Positions 1-7,922 of a stretch of DNA of 35,544 nucleotides are shown one piece after another (positions within the stretch are counted from its first letter, which is position 1; each line of letters starts with the position of its first letter). Below the pieces are notes generated by a model. It was not told the origin of the DNA, did no database searches, and worked only from the letters and a program-made list of their open reading frames with translations. The position numbers and the translations under genes were made by a program. Location: NCBI GenBank assembly GCA_903856525.1, contig CAIOCH010000547.1:1-35544 (forward strand), given 5' to 3'. This stretch comes from an uncultured bacterium (GTDB taxonomy: Bacteria; Planctomycetota; Phycisphaerae; Phycisphaerales; SM1A02).

Positions 1-383
1 GCGAGCAGGTCCGCGCGGCGCGCGAGCGCGTGGTCGCCCGTGGTCAGGACGCGCAACGCCGCGGATGGCGCGTGCGCAGCGAGCCACGCCGCATCGCGCA
101 CCGTCCGCAGCACGCGTGCCGCGCGCGGCGCGTCGAGCCGCGCGCAGTGCAACCGCGCGGGCAAGCCGATCGCCCGCTCCGCGTCGGTCCACGCACCGTC
201 GCCCTCGCGCAGCGCGAGGATGTCGACGCGGTGCCCGAGCGCGATCAGGTCGGCGCACTGCTGCCGCACGAAGGTCTCGGATGCAAGCGGAAAGCGCGTG
301 GCGACGACGAGGATGTCGAGCGGTGCTCCGCCTGGGCCCGGGTGGTCAGAGGCGTTGGTTCCGTCGGATCGAGGTCGCGTCAT
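1..383 (-). CDS. Glycosyltransferase family 4 (N-terminal part, runs off window)
   Basis: Only the first 127 codons are present; the gene continues beyond base 1. After a short polar leader the protein reads LDILVVATRFPLASETFV, then a conserved RQQ and GHRVDILAL. This is the classic opening of GT-B fold family-4 glycosyltransferases of the colanic-acid/exopolysaccharide type (WcaL-like), which add a sugar from a nucleotide donor to a lipid-linked acceptor on the cytoplasmic side of the membrane. The ATG at 383-381 overlaps the TGA of the upstream sulfotransferase as ATGA, so the two are probably translationally coupled as the last visible members of a six-gene glycan operon. The catalytic EX7E region and the donor-binding half lie outside the window, so the exact sugar cannot be guessed. 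The family call is fairly firm. Confidence 0.8.
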   Translation of the reverse strand, partial: MTRPRSDGTNASDHPGPGGAPLDILVVATRFPLASETFVRQQCADLIALGHRVDILALREGDGAWTDAERAIGLPARLHCARLDAPRAARVLRTVRDAAWLAAHAPSAALRVLTTGDHALARRADLL

Positions 384-1174
384 CCAAGCCACCTCCTGCG
401 CCACTCCTCCGCATGCCCGCCGAAGCGGTCTGCGAGCGCGCGCATCTCGTCGGCGAGATCGCGCACGAGGAGTGCGCGGATCGCGTCGGGCATCGGCATT
501 CCGATGCCGGGGAACACGATGCGCCCGCGGAGTGGATAGCGGGGCAGCGGATCCACGCCCAGGAAGTCCGTCACGCGGGCGAGGAGTGCCTCGGGATCCG
601 CGCGGAGCTCGTCGTGGAACCCAAGCAGCAGCTGATCCTTTGGAAAGTGCCTGTTCCACGCGTCGATGGTGCGGGTGAAGCCGCCGCGGAGCCGCACCGC
701 AGGCGAACGGAGGAACGAGGTGAACTCCGCCTCGGTGACTGTCGACGGTTCGCGCGCGGCTTGCTCGACGAGCGTCATGACCGCTTGCGACCACGCGCGC
801 TCCACCGGATCGCGCATGAGGAAGATGGCGCGCACGCGGGGCATGACCGCGGCCACGTAGGCGAGCCGCGCATCGTCGAGGATCGCGTATGCGGGCGTGA
901 TCTCGCCCGCGCGCCGCGCGCCGGCGTCGGCGAAGTGCGCGGCGTACCAACGCAGCGGGCGGTGGAAGTTGTCGTCGAAGTAGTGCAGCTCCTTGCGCGC
1001 GGGGAGGTGGATCGCCGGGTGTGCGCGCAGCTGTTCGTGCAGCCAGGTGGTGCCCGCCTTCTGCGCGCCGATCCCGAGGAAATCGGGCAGGCGAAGGTGA
1101 GCACGCCGCAGGAAGCCGCGCCGCTCGAGCGGCTTCTCGACGAGCGCGCGGGCGCGCAGCAGGATGTCACGCAT
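380..1174 (-). CDS. PAPS-dependent carbohydrate sulfotransferase
   Basis: A 264-residue cytoplasmic or membrane-peripheral enzyme expected to move sulfate from PAPS to a sugar hydroxyl. The phosphosulfate-binding loop is GIGAQKAGTTWL (residues 34-45). It is followed by KELHYFD (61-67), GEITPAY (90-96) and the 3'-phosphate-binding stretch FLMRDPVERAWSQ (118-130), all in the usual order for Sulfotransfer_1-type bacterial enzymes. Length is normal for the family. The start overlaps the flippase end by 8 bp and the stop overlaps the GT4 start as ATGA, so the gene sits inside the glycan operon and most likely sulfates its product. The acceptor sugar is unknown. It is one of three sulfotransferase genes in the cluster, and the only one in this operon. 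Confidence 0.9.
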   Translation of the reverse strand: MRDILLRARALVEKPLERRGFLRRAHLRLPDFLGIGAQKAGTTWLHEQLRAHPAIHLPARKELHYFDDNFHRPLRWYAAHFADAGARRAGEITPAYAILDDARLAYVAAVMPRVRAIFLMRDPVERAWSQAVMTLVEQAAREPSTVTEAEFTSFLRSPAVRLRGGFTRTIDAWNRHFPKDQLLLGFHDELRADPEALLARVTDFLGVDPLPRYPLRGRIVFPGIGMPMPDAIRALLVRDLADEMRALADRFGGHAEEWRRRWLG

Positions 1175-2663
1175 GGGGCGCCTCCGCCCGCGGGCGCTGT
1201 GCCGGCGCCACCGCCGCCCGCAGCAGGGAACGTGCCTGCAGCAACCGTGCGATGCCTCCAGGAAGCGACGCCATCGCAGCGAGCGCCACGACCGCGAAGA
1301 CGACGGCCTGCGTCGTCAGCCGCCACGCGACGGGCGCATCGGCCGGATCGGCCAGCCACGCGGCGATTCCCGCAGCGGTCGCCGCACACGCCGCGCGCCA
1401 GGTTCCCGCCAGCAGGTCGCGTGGTGTGAGGAAGGTGCCGCGGAAGCAGTACGCCACGCCGAACGGCCGGAGGGCGAGGCGTGCGCACGAGAGCGCGATC
1501 GCCACGCCGAGCGCGCCCCACTGCAGGCCCGCGACGATGGCCGCGACCGACACGCCGGATCCAAACAGCGTCCAGCGCAGTTGCCGCTCGCTGCGGCCGA
1601 GCGATTGATACACCCAACCCGTTCCGACATTGAGCGAGAGCATGAGTCCGCAGGGAGCGAGGGCCCGCAGCAGCGGCGCCGCATCGCTCCACGCCGGGCC
1701 GAGCAGCACGCCCACGAGCGCGGGCGCTGCCGCCGCGGTGAACACGGCGATGGGAAACGCAACCGAGGCGATGACTTCGGTGGCGGCGCGGTAGAGGCGG
1801 CGGTACGCCTCGGGTTCGTGCTGGAGCCGGCCCAGCGCAGGCGCGACCGCGCTCGTGAGTGGCTGGTTGAACTGGGTCGCCGGCAGCATCATGAGCTGGA
1901 ACGCGCGGTCGTACGCGCCCAGCGCCGCGGTGCCCACGAAGCGGCCGATGAGGATGTTGTCGATGTTGCGCGAGAGCGCGGTGACGAACTGGCTGGCGGT
2001 GAGATGGAGGCCGAAGCGGAGGAGGGGGCGGACTCCGGCCGCGATGCGCGGCGCGTGCGGCTGCCAGCGCGAGCCGACCCACGCGCCGGCGAGAAGCGTG
2101 ACCGCGGCCGTGAGGTGCTGCGCGACCAGCGACCAGGCGCCGGCGCCGCGCGAGGCCGCGGCGATGCCCGCGGCGGCGCCCGCGATCACAGACCCGGCCT
2201 GCGCCATCGCGAGGGGACGGAAGCGGAAGCCCCGGCGGAGCAGTGCGCGGTGCTGCGCCCCCAGCGAGGACAGGAGGAAGAGCGGTGCGAGCGCCGCCAC
2301 GAACGGTGCCGTCTCGGGGCGTCCGAGCAGCGCCGCCACCAGCGGCGACGCCAGCGCGAACACAGTCGAGAGCGCGAGCCCGAGCGCCGCGTTCATCCAG
2401 AAGAGCGTGGAGACCTGCGCGTCGCCGATCTCCGCGCGCTGCACAGTGGCCTCGCCAAGTCCGATCTCCTCGAGGCATCGTGCGAGGGCGAACACCGACA
2501 GCACCACCGCGACGACGCCGAAATCAGCGGGTGCCACCAGCCGCGCAAGCACCGCGGTCGCGGCGATGGCGGCGAGGGTTCCCGCAGCGCGCGCCGCCAG
2601 CATGAGCGCGGCGCCGCGGGTGGCGCGCTGCGCGAGCGTGTCGCCGTGACCGGCGCCGCTCAT
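1167..2663 (-). CDS. Wzx-like polysaccharide flippase (MOP superfamily)
   Basis: A 498-residue integral membrane protein with about 12-14 hydrophobic segments. It belongs to the polysaccharide-biosynthesis branch of the MOP exporters, which move undecaprenyl-linked oligosaccharides to the periplasmic face. Typical features are the N-terminal RATRGAALMLAARAAGTL opening, the early VLARLVAPADFGVVAV segment and the mid-protein motif SRNIDNILIGRFVG followed by LGAYDRAFQLMMLP, which is characteristic of WzxC-like proteins. The ATG at 2663 overlaps the stop of the upstream GT2 (ATGA). An open frame extends about 500 bp further upstream but lies inside the GT2 gene, so I choose the ATG. Its position between a GT2 and a sulfotransferase fits a lipid-linked glycan assembly pathway. 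Confidence 0.92.
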   Translation of the reverse strand: MSGAGHGDTLAQRATRGAALMLAARAAGTLAAIAATAVLARLVAPADFGVVAVVLSVFALARCLEEIGLGEATVQRAEIGDAQVSTLFWMNAALGLALSTVFALASPLVAALLGRPETAPFVAALAPLFLLSSLGAQHRALLRRGFRFRPLAMAQAGSVIAGAAAGIAAASRGAGAWSLVAQHLTAAVTLLAGAWVGSRWQPHAPRIAAGVRPLLRFGLHLTASQFVTALSRNIDNILIGRFVGTAALGAYDRAFQLMMLPATQFNQPLTSAVAPALGRLQHEPEAYRRLYRAATEVIASVAFPIAVFTAAAAPALVGVLLGPAWSDAAPLLRALAPCGLMLSLNVGTGWVYQSLGRSERQLRWTLFGSGVSVAAIVAGLQWGALGVAIALSCARLALRPFGVAYCFRGTFLTPRDLLAGTWRAACAATAAGIAAWLADPADAPVAWRLTTQAVVFAVVALAAMASLPGGIARLLQARSLLRAAVAPAQRPRAEAPHA

Positions 2664-3826
2664 CGTCCGGCTCCCGCCGCTGCGGGCTCGGATGGCGCAG
2701 GCTTGGATGGTGAAGGCTCGGATGGTGAGGGAAGTGCGCGCGCGAGTTCCGCCGGCCGGACGCGCGCGATGGGCCGGTGCCGCGCGAGCAGCGTGGCCTT
2801 GCGCCAGAGGTAGCCGGCGAGCCGCACGTGGTAGTAGACGACGAGGGCGGGCGCGATGCGCAGCAGTTCCGCGGGCGACTTGCCCTTGTTGCGGAGCTCG
2901 TTGTAGCCGATGGCGGCGATCGGGAGCAGCGCGGCGGCGGCGGGCGCCACAAGCGCCACGGGGCCGAGCATCGGCATCGCGGCGAGCGCACCCACGCACG
3001 CGCAGTCGAAGAGCAGCACCGGACCGAGGTCCTTGCGCGGACCAAGGCGGTACTTCCAAACGATCTCCGCAGCGGAGGCGCCGCCGAACCACGCCTGCCG
3101 CAGCAGCGACGCGCGCGTGTAGGGATGGTGGTGCTGCGCGCGTGCCGAGGGCTCCGCCAGCACATTCCACCCCGCCGCGCGCAGCGCGAGGTTCAGCCCC
3201 TCCTCGTCGGAGCGCGCCGAGATGGCGATGTCGGGACTTCCGCCATCGGCGGTGCGTCGCGTGGGGCGCGTCTCGTCGAGCGGAAGGGCCGTGAGCAGCG
3301 CGCGGCGCACGGCGAGGTTGCCGATCACGATGCGGCCCGTGGGCGCGCGGCGCGGCAGCCGGTGGGTGCCGCGGAAGAGCAGCTCCCAGATGTTCCCCTG
3401 CGCGGTGTCGTCCACCAGGCCGCTCACCGCACCGACCGTCGGGTCGGCGAACGGCGCGAGCAGCGCCGCGAGCCAGCCCGCGTCGGCGGTGCAGTCGCTG
3501 TCGATGAACACCACGATCGCGCCGCGCGCCTGCGCAACGCCGCGGTTGCGGCTGGGGTTGGCGCCGAGGTTGCGGGTATTCCTCAGGAGGAATGTCGGCA
3601 GGGCGGTACCGCGGGCGATCCGGTCCGCGACGGCGTCGGCCGTGTCGTCGGTGGACCCGTCGTCGACGAGGATGACCTCGGCCGCCGCGCCTTGCTGCGC
3701 CAGCAGCGATTCGAGGCAGGCGAGCGTCTTCCCGCGGCGGCCGTGGAAGGCGACCACGATGGACGCATCCGGTCGCTGCGGATCCCCGCCCGGCGAGGTC
3801 GACGCCGACGCGGTGGCGCAGGTCAT
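2660..3826 (-). CDS. Membrane-associated GT2 glycosyltransferase
   Basis: A 388-residue family-2 glycosyltransferase. The GT-A fold shows in ASIVVAFHGR (21-30), VILVDDGSTDDT (51-62), the NLGANPSRNRGV donor-site stretch and the metal-binding FIDSDC (107-112). Two hydrophobic segments near residues 290-330 suggest membrane attachment. The ATG at 3826-3824 overlaps the TGA of the DUF2304 gene. The C-terminus is a Ser/Pro/Glu-rich tail encoded by three copies of a 15-bp repeat (2686-2730), which looks like a late, dispensable extension. The sugar donor and acceptor cannot be read from sequence. Operon position suggests a role in the same glycan as the neighbouring flippase and sulfotransferase. 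Confidence 0.88.
   Translation of the reverse strand: MTCATASASTSPGGDPQRPDASIVVAFHGRRGKTLACLESLLAQQGAAAEVILVDDGSTDDTADAVADRIARGTALPTFLLRNTRNLGANPSRNRGVAQARGAIVVFIDSDCTADAGWLAALLAPFADPTVGAVSGLVDDTAQGNIWELLFRGTHRLPRRAPTGRIVIGNLAVRRALLTALPLDETRPTRRTADGGSPDIAISARSDEEGLNLALRAAGWNVLAEPSARAQHHHPYTRASLLRQAWFGGASAAEIVWKYRLGPRKDLGPVLLFDCACVGALAAMPMLGPVALVAPAAAALLPIAAIGYNELRNKGKSPAELLRIAPALVVYYHVRLAGYLWRKATLLARHRPIARVRPAELARALPSPSEPSPSKPAPSEPAAAGAGR
2686..2730. repeat. 15-bp tandem repeat, 3 copies, in a GT2 tail
   Basis: Three near-identical units, GCTCGGATGGCGCAG, GCTTGGATGGTGAAG and GCTCGGATGGTGAGG, lie in frame at the 3' end of the minus-strand GT2. They encode PSEPx/PSKPx-type pentapeptides. The unit is a multiple of three, so copy-number changes would only alter tail length. 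Confidence 0.9.
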
Positions 3827-4239
3827 GGCGTCCGTCCGCCGCCGGGTTCCCGATCGCCGCGCGGTTCGACCTCGCCGCGCGGTTCGACCTCGCCGCGCGG
3901 TTCGCCGCGGCCCGCGCTCGCCTCGCGGATCGCGAGTTCGCGCACGAGCAGCGTGAGCTCGCGCCGCACCCGTCGCAGCTTGAGGTAGATGGCGAGGAAG
4001 CCGTACAGCACCACCAGCACCAGCAGGTAGAGCAGGAGGTCGGTGCCGCGGCTGATGCCGATGGCCCGCGCGATGACCGTGGTGAGGTTGGGCGCGACCG
4101 CGAACACGATTCCCGCCGAGACCACCGCGAGCCAGAGCAGGGCCGCGACGCGTCCGATCGCGCCGCGCAGCGCGAGCGCCACCAGGGTGACGCCGACGGC
4201 GGCGAGTGCGGCGATGAGGAAGATCTGGAATGCGGTCAT
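3823..4239 (-). CDS. DUF2304 small membrane protein
   Basis: A 138-residue protein with about three hydrophobic helices (start FQIFLIAALAAVGVTLVALAL, then a second around AALLWLAVVSAGIVFAV, and LLLYLLVLVVLYGFLAIYLKLRR). It ends in a charged helix RRELTLLVRELAIRE. This layout is that of DUF2304, a family commonly found next to dolichyl-phosphate-mannose-synthase-like GT2 genes, as here. Its biochemical role is not established; a partner or anchor for the GT2 is my inference. It overlaps both neighbours by ATGA. The C-terminal EPRGEV repeats come from an 18-bp tandem repeat. Confidence 0.88.
   Translation of the reverse strand: MTAFQIFLIAALAAVGVTLVALALRGAIGRVAALLWLAVVSAGIVFAVAPNLTTVIARAIGISRGTDLLLYLLVLVVLYGFLAIYLKLRRVRRELTLLVRELAIREASAGRGEPRGEVEPRGEVEPRGDREPGGGRTP
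3856..3904. repeat. 18-bp tandem repeat, about 2.7 copies, in DUF2304 tail
   Basis: The unit GCCGCGCGGTTCGACCTC occurs at 3856-3873 and 3874-3891, with 13 matching bases of a third copy at 3892-3904. In the minus-strand DUF2304 gene it encodes EVEPRG repeats and lies just before the stop. Confidence 0.92.
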
Positions 4240-4964
4240 CCGAGTGCCCGGCCAACAAGGTAGTGGAACATGATGCGGAATCCACCGGTCCAGTGCTGTC
4301 CCTTCGCGCGCGAGTAGTCGGTGTAGTCGATGGTCACGGGCACCTGCCGCACGCGAAGGCCGCTGCGGGCGATCAGGTCGATGATCTCGCTCGCGTGCGC
4401 CATGCGGTCGGCGGTGAGCTCGATGCGCTCGGCGGCGGGGCGCGAGAGGACGCGCAGTCCGTTGTGCACGTCGTTGAGGGCGATGCCGCTGGCCACGCGG
4501 TGGAAGGCCACCGCGCAGCGGAGAAGGAGGCGCCTGCCCGCGGGCACGCGCGTGACATCGCCTCCGAAGCGGTCCCCGAGGGCGATGTCGCAGTCTCCGT
4601 CCGCCACGCAACGCACCATCCGCGCGAGGTCCTCCACGCGGTGCTGTCCGTCGGCGTCGAAGTGGGCGATGCGCTCGGCACCGCGGCGAAGCGCGTACGC
4701 GGTGCCCGTCTGCAGCGCCGCGCCCTGGCCGCGGTTCACGAGGTGCCGCAGCGCGTGCGGGGTCGCCGCGCGTACGGCCTCCCAGCTGCCGTCGCCGCTG
4801 CCGTCGTCCACGCACACGACGTTGGGGAACACCTCGCGCAGTTCGCGGACCACGCGTGCGATCACCACGGCCTCGTTGAACACCGGGATGACCACCCAGG
4901 TTCCGAGAGCCACGCTCCGATCGATCGAAACAGCGGTTTCGGCCATCGTGGGTTCGGATCGCAT
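4236..4964 (-). CDS. Dolichyl-phosphate-mannose-synthase-like GT2
   Basis: A 242-residue soluble GT2. Diagnostic motifs are TWVVIPVFNEA (22-32), VCVDDGSGDGS (50-60), NRGQGAALQTG (77-87), the metal site FDADGQH (102-108) and a late DVHNGLRVLSR stretch. Members transfer a sugar from NDP-sugar to a polyprenyl phosphate at the inner face of the membrane, giving a lipid-linked sugar donor. The following DUF2304 gene overlaps by ATGA, a familiar pairing. I keep the ATG at 4964; a second ATG at 4946 would remove six residues. A TAGTGT box ends 7 nt before the first ATG. This is the first gene of the minus-strand operon. The sugar is unknown. Confidence 0.9.
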   Translation of the reverse strand: MRSEPTMAETAVSIDRSVALGTWVVIPVFNEAVVIARVVRELREVFPNVVCVDDGSGDGSWEAVRAATPHALRHLVNRGQGAALQTGTAYALRRGAERIAHFDADGQHRVEDLARMVRCVADGDCDIALGDRFGGDVTRVPAGRRLLLRCAVAFHRVASGIALNDVHNGLRVLSRPAAERIELTADRMAHASEIIDLIARSGLRVRQVPVTIDYTDYSRAKGQHWTGGFRIMFHYLVGRALG

Positions 4965-4971
4965 GGAGTCG

Positions 4972-5000
4972 ACACTACCATGGATTTCTGGAAATGCGAA
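4972..5000 (-). promoter_or_regulatory. Putative promoter of the minus-strand glycan operon
   Basis: On the minus strand TTCGCA (5000-4995) and TAGTGT (4977-4972) are separated by 17 bp. TAGTGT ends 7 nt before the ATG at 4964, which would give a nearly leaderless transcript. Match to sigma-70 consensus is moderate, so this is an inference from spacing. Confidence 0.4.
4984..4995. promoter_or_regulatory. 12-bp palindrome ATTTCTGGAAAT, copy 1
   Basis: An inverted repeat ATTTC-TG-GAAAT lies in the 29-bp divergent gap between the minus-strand operon and the plus-strand TMTC-like gene. It overlaps the plus-strand ATG and falls in the spacer of the putative minus-strand promoter. The identical 12-mer recurs at 12590-12601. 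It is AT-rich in a very GC-rich region and may be an operator. Confidence 0.55.
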
Positions 5001-6883
5001 CGATCCCGGACGAGCAGCGCGAGAGAGATGGCGATCGACGGCGGCAGGAGCCGTCGCTCGTCGGCGTCGCGGTGCTGGTGACCTTCTGCGTGGTCGCCGC
5101 CTGGTGGGGAGCGCTCGACGCGCGGTTCGTGTTCGACGACATCGTGCGCATCGTGCACGCGGAGGAGCGGTTGGCGTGGCCGTGGACGGTCGCGGATCTG
5201 CTCGCCCGATCGCAGCGCCCGCTGGTCGACCTCTCGCTGGCGCTCAATCACGCCGCGGGTGGACTGTCGCCGCGCGGATTCCACGCCTTCAACATCGCGG
5301 TGCACGCGCTCAACGCAGTCATGCTGGCGCTGGTGGTGGGAGGGGCGCTGCGCCTGCTGCGCGGTCGCGGGCTCATCGGCGTGCGCCCGGCGTCCGACGC
5401 GCTCGTCGCCTGCGCCGCGGCGCTCCTCTGGGCGCTGCACCCGCTGCAGACATCCGCGGCGACCTATGTGATCCAGCGCGCCGAATCGATGGCGGCGTTC
5501 GGCACGCTCGCGGCCGTGTGGTTCCTCCTGCGCGCCGCCGGCGGCGGTGGAAGGCCCGCGGCGGCGGGTGTGGTGCTCGCCACGGCCGGCGCGCTGCTCT
5601 CGAAGCCGACCGCCGTGTCGGTGCCGTTCGTGCTCCTGGCGGTCGACGCCTGCATGCTCGCCGGTGGCGTGCGCGCGGCGTTGCGCGCGAGGCCGTGGAT
5701 CCACGGCCTGTGCGGTGCCGCGCTGCTGCTGCTGGTGCTGCTCGGCGTCACCGAGGGCCTGTTCGGAAACGATGGACGCATCGCCGGCTACGGCGCCGCG
5801 GTCGCGGGAGTCGGTCCGCTCGGGTACGCGGGGCAATCCGTGCGGGCGCTCGGGCTCTACATGGCGATGCTGGTCGATCCCTCGCATCTGGCCATCGACC
5901 GCGGACCCGAGGCGCTGTCCCCGTCCTGGTGTCTGCTGCTCGGCGTGTCGACCCTCGTCATCCTTGCCGCCGCCGCCTGGATCGGCCGCCGCCGCTGGTG
6001 GCGCGTGCTTCCCTGGTGCTTCGTGCTGCTGCTGGCGCCGACCACCAGCATCGTGCCCATCGCCGACGCGGCGGTGGACCACCGGATGTACCTGCCATCG
6101 GCGGTCGTCGCGCTCTCGCTGGCGGGCGTCGCGCTGGCCGTCGGGACCACCGCACTCGCCGCCGGCATGCGCCCGTGGGCGCTGCACGCGCTTGCGGCGC
6201 TCGCGCTCATGCTGGTGGTGGTGGCGGAGGTCCGCGCGACGGTCGCGCGCAACCGGCTGTACGCCGATCCGATCGCACTCTGGAGCGAGGTGGTCCGGCT
6301 GAGTCCCGGCCACGCGCGCGGCTACATCAACCGAGCCGGCCTGCTGCTCGAGGCGGGTCGCATCGAGGAGGCCGAGCGCGATCTCGATGCGGCGTCGGCA
6401 CTGCAGCCCGGCCACCCGATGCTCATGGCCAACCGCGCCATCGTGGCGCTCGCGCGCGGCGATGCGGCCCGCGCCGAACAACTGCTGGCGGTGGTCACGG
6501 CCTCGATGCGCTCCGACGCGGGGATCCTGGGTGCGCGGGGCGACGCGCTGCGTGCCCTCGGCCGCGCCGACGACGCGCTCGGCCTCTATGCACTGGCAGC
6601 CACCCGCGCGCCGAGCGATGCCCGCTATGCGGTCCTCGAGGCGAACACGCTCGCGGACCTCGGGCGCCACGACGAGTCGCTCGCGGCGCTCGCCCGTGCC
6701 CGCGCGCGCAGCTCCGATCCGCAGCTGCTCGCCTCGATCGAGTTCAACGTCGGAAACGCGCACTTCCGCAGCGGGCGCATGGCCGAGGCGGCGGCGTCGT
6801 ACCGCGCCGCGCTGGCGCACGACCCCGGGCATGCCGAGGCGTGGCGCTGGCTGAGGGAGGCGGGCCACCATGCCTCCGAGTGA
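4994..6883 (+). CDS. TMTC-like polytopic membrane protein with C-terminal TPRs (putative GT)
   Basis: A 629-residue protein. About 10 hydrophobic segments span residues 20-410, followed by roughly five TPR-like helical repeats (about 420-625). The N-terminal loop has ARFVFDD (43-49), then RPLVDLSLALNHAAGGLSP, FHAFNIAVHALNAV and HPLQTSAATYVIQRAESMAA. These are hallmarks of the bacterial proteins related to the eukaryotic TMTC O-mannosyltransferases, where the paired acidic residues in the first outer loop are thought catalytic or metal-binding. It probably transfers sugar from a polyprenyl carrier to a protein or glycan at the outer face, but many bacterial relatives are uncharacterised. The ATG at 4994 overlaps a palindrome, and no ribosome-binding site is seen. 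The downstream GT2 overlaps by 14 bp. Confidence 0.8.
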   Translation: MRTIPDEQRERDGDRRRQEPSLVGVAVLVTFCVVAAWWGALDARFVFDDIVRIVHAEERLAWPWTVADLLARSQRPLVDLSLALNHAAGGLSPRGFHAFNIAVHALNAVMLALVVGGALRLLRGRGLIGVRPASDALVACAAALLWALHPLQTSAATYVIQRAESMAAFGTLAAVWFLLRAAGGGGRPAAAGVVLATAGALLSKPTAVSVPFVLLAVDACMLAGGVRAALRARPWIHGLCGAALLLLVLLGVTEGLFGNDGRIAGYGAAVAGVGPLGYAGQSVRALGLYMAMLVDPSHLAIDRGPEALSPSWCLLLGVSTLVILAAAAWIGRRRWWRVLPWCFVLLLAPTTSIVPIADAAVDHRMYLPSAVVALSLAGVALAVGTTALAAGMRPWALHALAALALMLVVVAEVRATVARNRLYADPIALWSEVVRLSPGHARGYINRAGLLLEAGRIEEAERDLDAASALQPGHPMLMANRAIVALARGDAARAEQLLAVVTASMRSDAGILGARGDALRALGRADDALGLYALAATRAPSDARYAVLEANTLADLGRHDESLAALARARARSSDPQLLASIEFNVGNAHFRSGRMAEAAASYRAALAHDPGHAEAWRWLREAGHHASE

Positions 6884-7922
6884 CCGCGCCCGCGATGTCA
6901 CGCTCGTGATCCCGGCCCGCGACGCGGGGCGCACGATCGGCGCCTGCCTCGACGCGGCGATCGCCGTGCGCGATCGCGCGGGTTCGCGTCTGGCGCGCGT
7001 CATCGTGGTCGACGACGGGTCGCGCGACGGCACGCGCGCCGAGGCCGGGGCGCGTGGGATCGACATCCTGCGCACCGGTGGACGCGGCGCCGGTGCGGCG
7101 CGCAACGCGGGAATCGAGGCGGCGACGACCGACCTCGTCTGGTTCGTCGACGCGGACTGCGTGGCCTCTCCCGATGCGCTCGAGCTGCTGCTGCCGCACC
7201 TCGCGGATGGTGCGGTCGCCGGTGCGGGCGGCACCTACGGGATCGCACCGGGTGCCACGCTGCTCGAGCGGCTGATCCACGAGGAGATCATGGTGCGCCA
7301 CGCGCGCATGGGCGCCGATGTCGACTTCGTGGCCACCTTCAACGTGGTCTACCGCAGCGAGGTGCTTCGCGCGCTCGGCGGTTTCGACGAGCGCTACCTC
7401 AAGGGACAGGACGCCGAACTCGCCTTCCGCGTGCTCGAGGCCGGTCACCGCCTGCGCTTCGACCGCGGCTCGGTGGTGCGGCACTTCCACGCCGACCGAC
7501 TGTCCCGCTACCTGCGCGTGCAGCGGCAGCAGGGCTACTGGCGGGTGGCGCTCCACCTCGAGCACCGCGGCCACGCGCGCGGCGACAGCTACAGCGGCAT
7601 CACCGACCACGCCCAGCCGTTCCTCGCCGCGGCGCTTCCCGCATCGTGCGCGCTGCTGCCGCTTCCCGGTGGATGGACCGCGCCCACGGCGCTGGCGCTG
7701 CTGCTCGTGATCCTGCAGCTTCCGATGGCGCTCGCCATGGCACGGCGCGCCGGTCCAGCGATGCTCGCGTTCGTGGCGCTGGGCACCGTGCGCGCATGCT
7801 GGCGGTCGGCGGGGCTGGCGATGGGCGTGATCGACCGCGCGCTCGGACGCGGGTCCATCGCGCGCGCGGCGCTCGCCCGCCGCGCGCAGGATGCACGGCA
7901 GGTCCGCGGAGGCTCCGCGTGA
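6870..7922 (+). CDS. GT2 glycosyltransferase with C-terminal membrane segments
   Basis: A 350-residue family-2 glycosyltransferase. Motifs are VTLVIPARDAGRTI (10-23), VIVVDDGSRDGT (44-55), GAGAARNAGIE, the metal site WFVDADC (91-97) and the acceptor-side GGFDERYLKGQDAELAFR, which carries the ED-like pair. Two or three hydrophobic helices follow after residue 245. The gene starts inside the end of the TMTC-like gene and its TGA overlaps the GTG of the next gene (GTGA), so the three form one plus-strand unit. No sugar specificity can be assigned. It is not closely alike to the two tandem GT2s downstream. Confidence 0.88.
   Translation: MPPSDRARDVTLVIPARDAGRTIGACLDAAIAVRDRAGSRLARVIVVDDGSRDGTRAEAGARGIDILRTGGRGAGAARNAGIEAATTDLVWFVDADCVASPDALELLLPHLADGAVAGAGGTYGIAPGATLLERLIHEEIMVRHARMGADVDFVATFNVVYRSEVLRALGGFDERYLKGQDAELAFRVLEAGHRLRFDRGSVVRHFHADRLSRYLRVQRQQGYWRVALHLEHRGHARGDSYSGITDHAQPFLAAALPASCALLPLPGGWTAPTALALLLVILQLPMALAMARRAGPAMLAFVALGTVRACWRSAGLAMGVIDRALGRGSIARAALARRAQDARQVRGGSA

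Noticed and set aside
65-1429. Long plus-strand open frames opposite the sulfotransferase and flippase
   Set aside because: They are Arg/Ala-rich shadow frames typical of very GC-rich DNA, and the minus strand has clear conserved motifs.
4862-7234. 790-codon minus-strand open frame
   Set aside because: It lies opposite the TMTC-like and GT2 genes and has no recognisable domain; composition is that of an antisense shadow.
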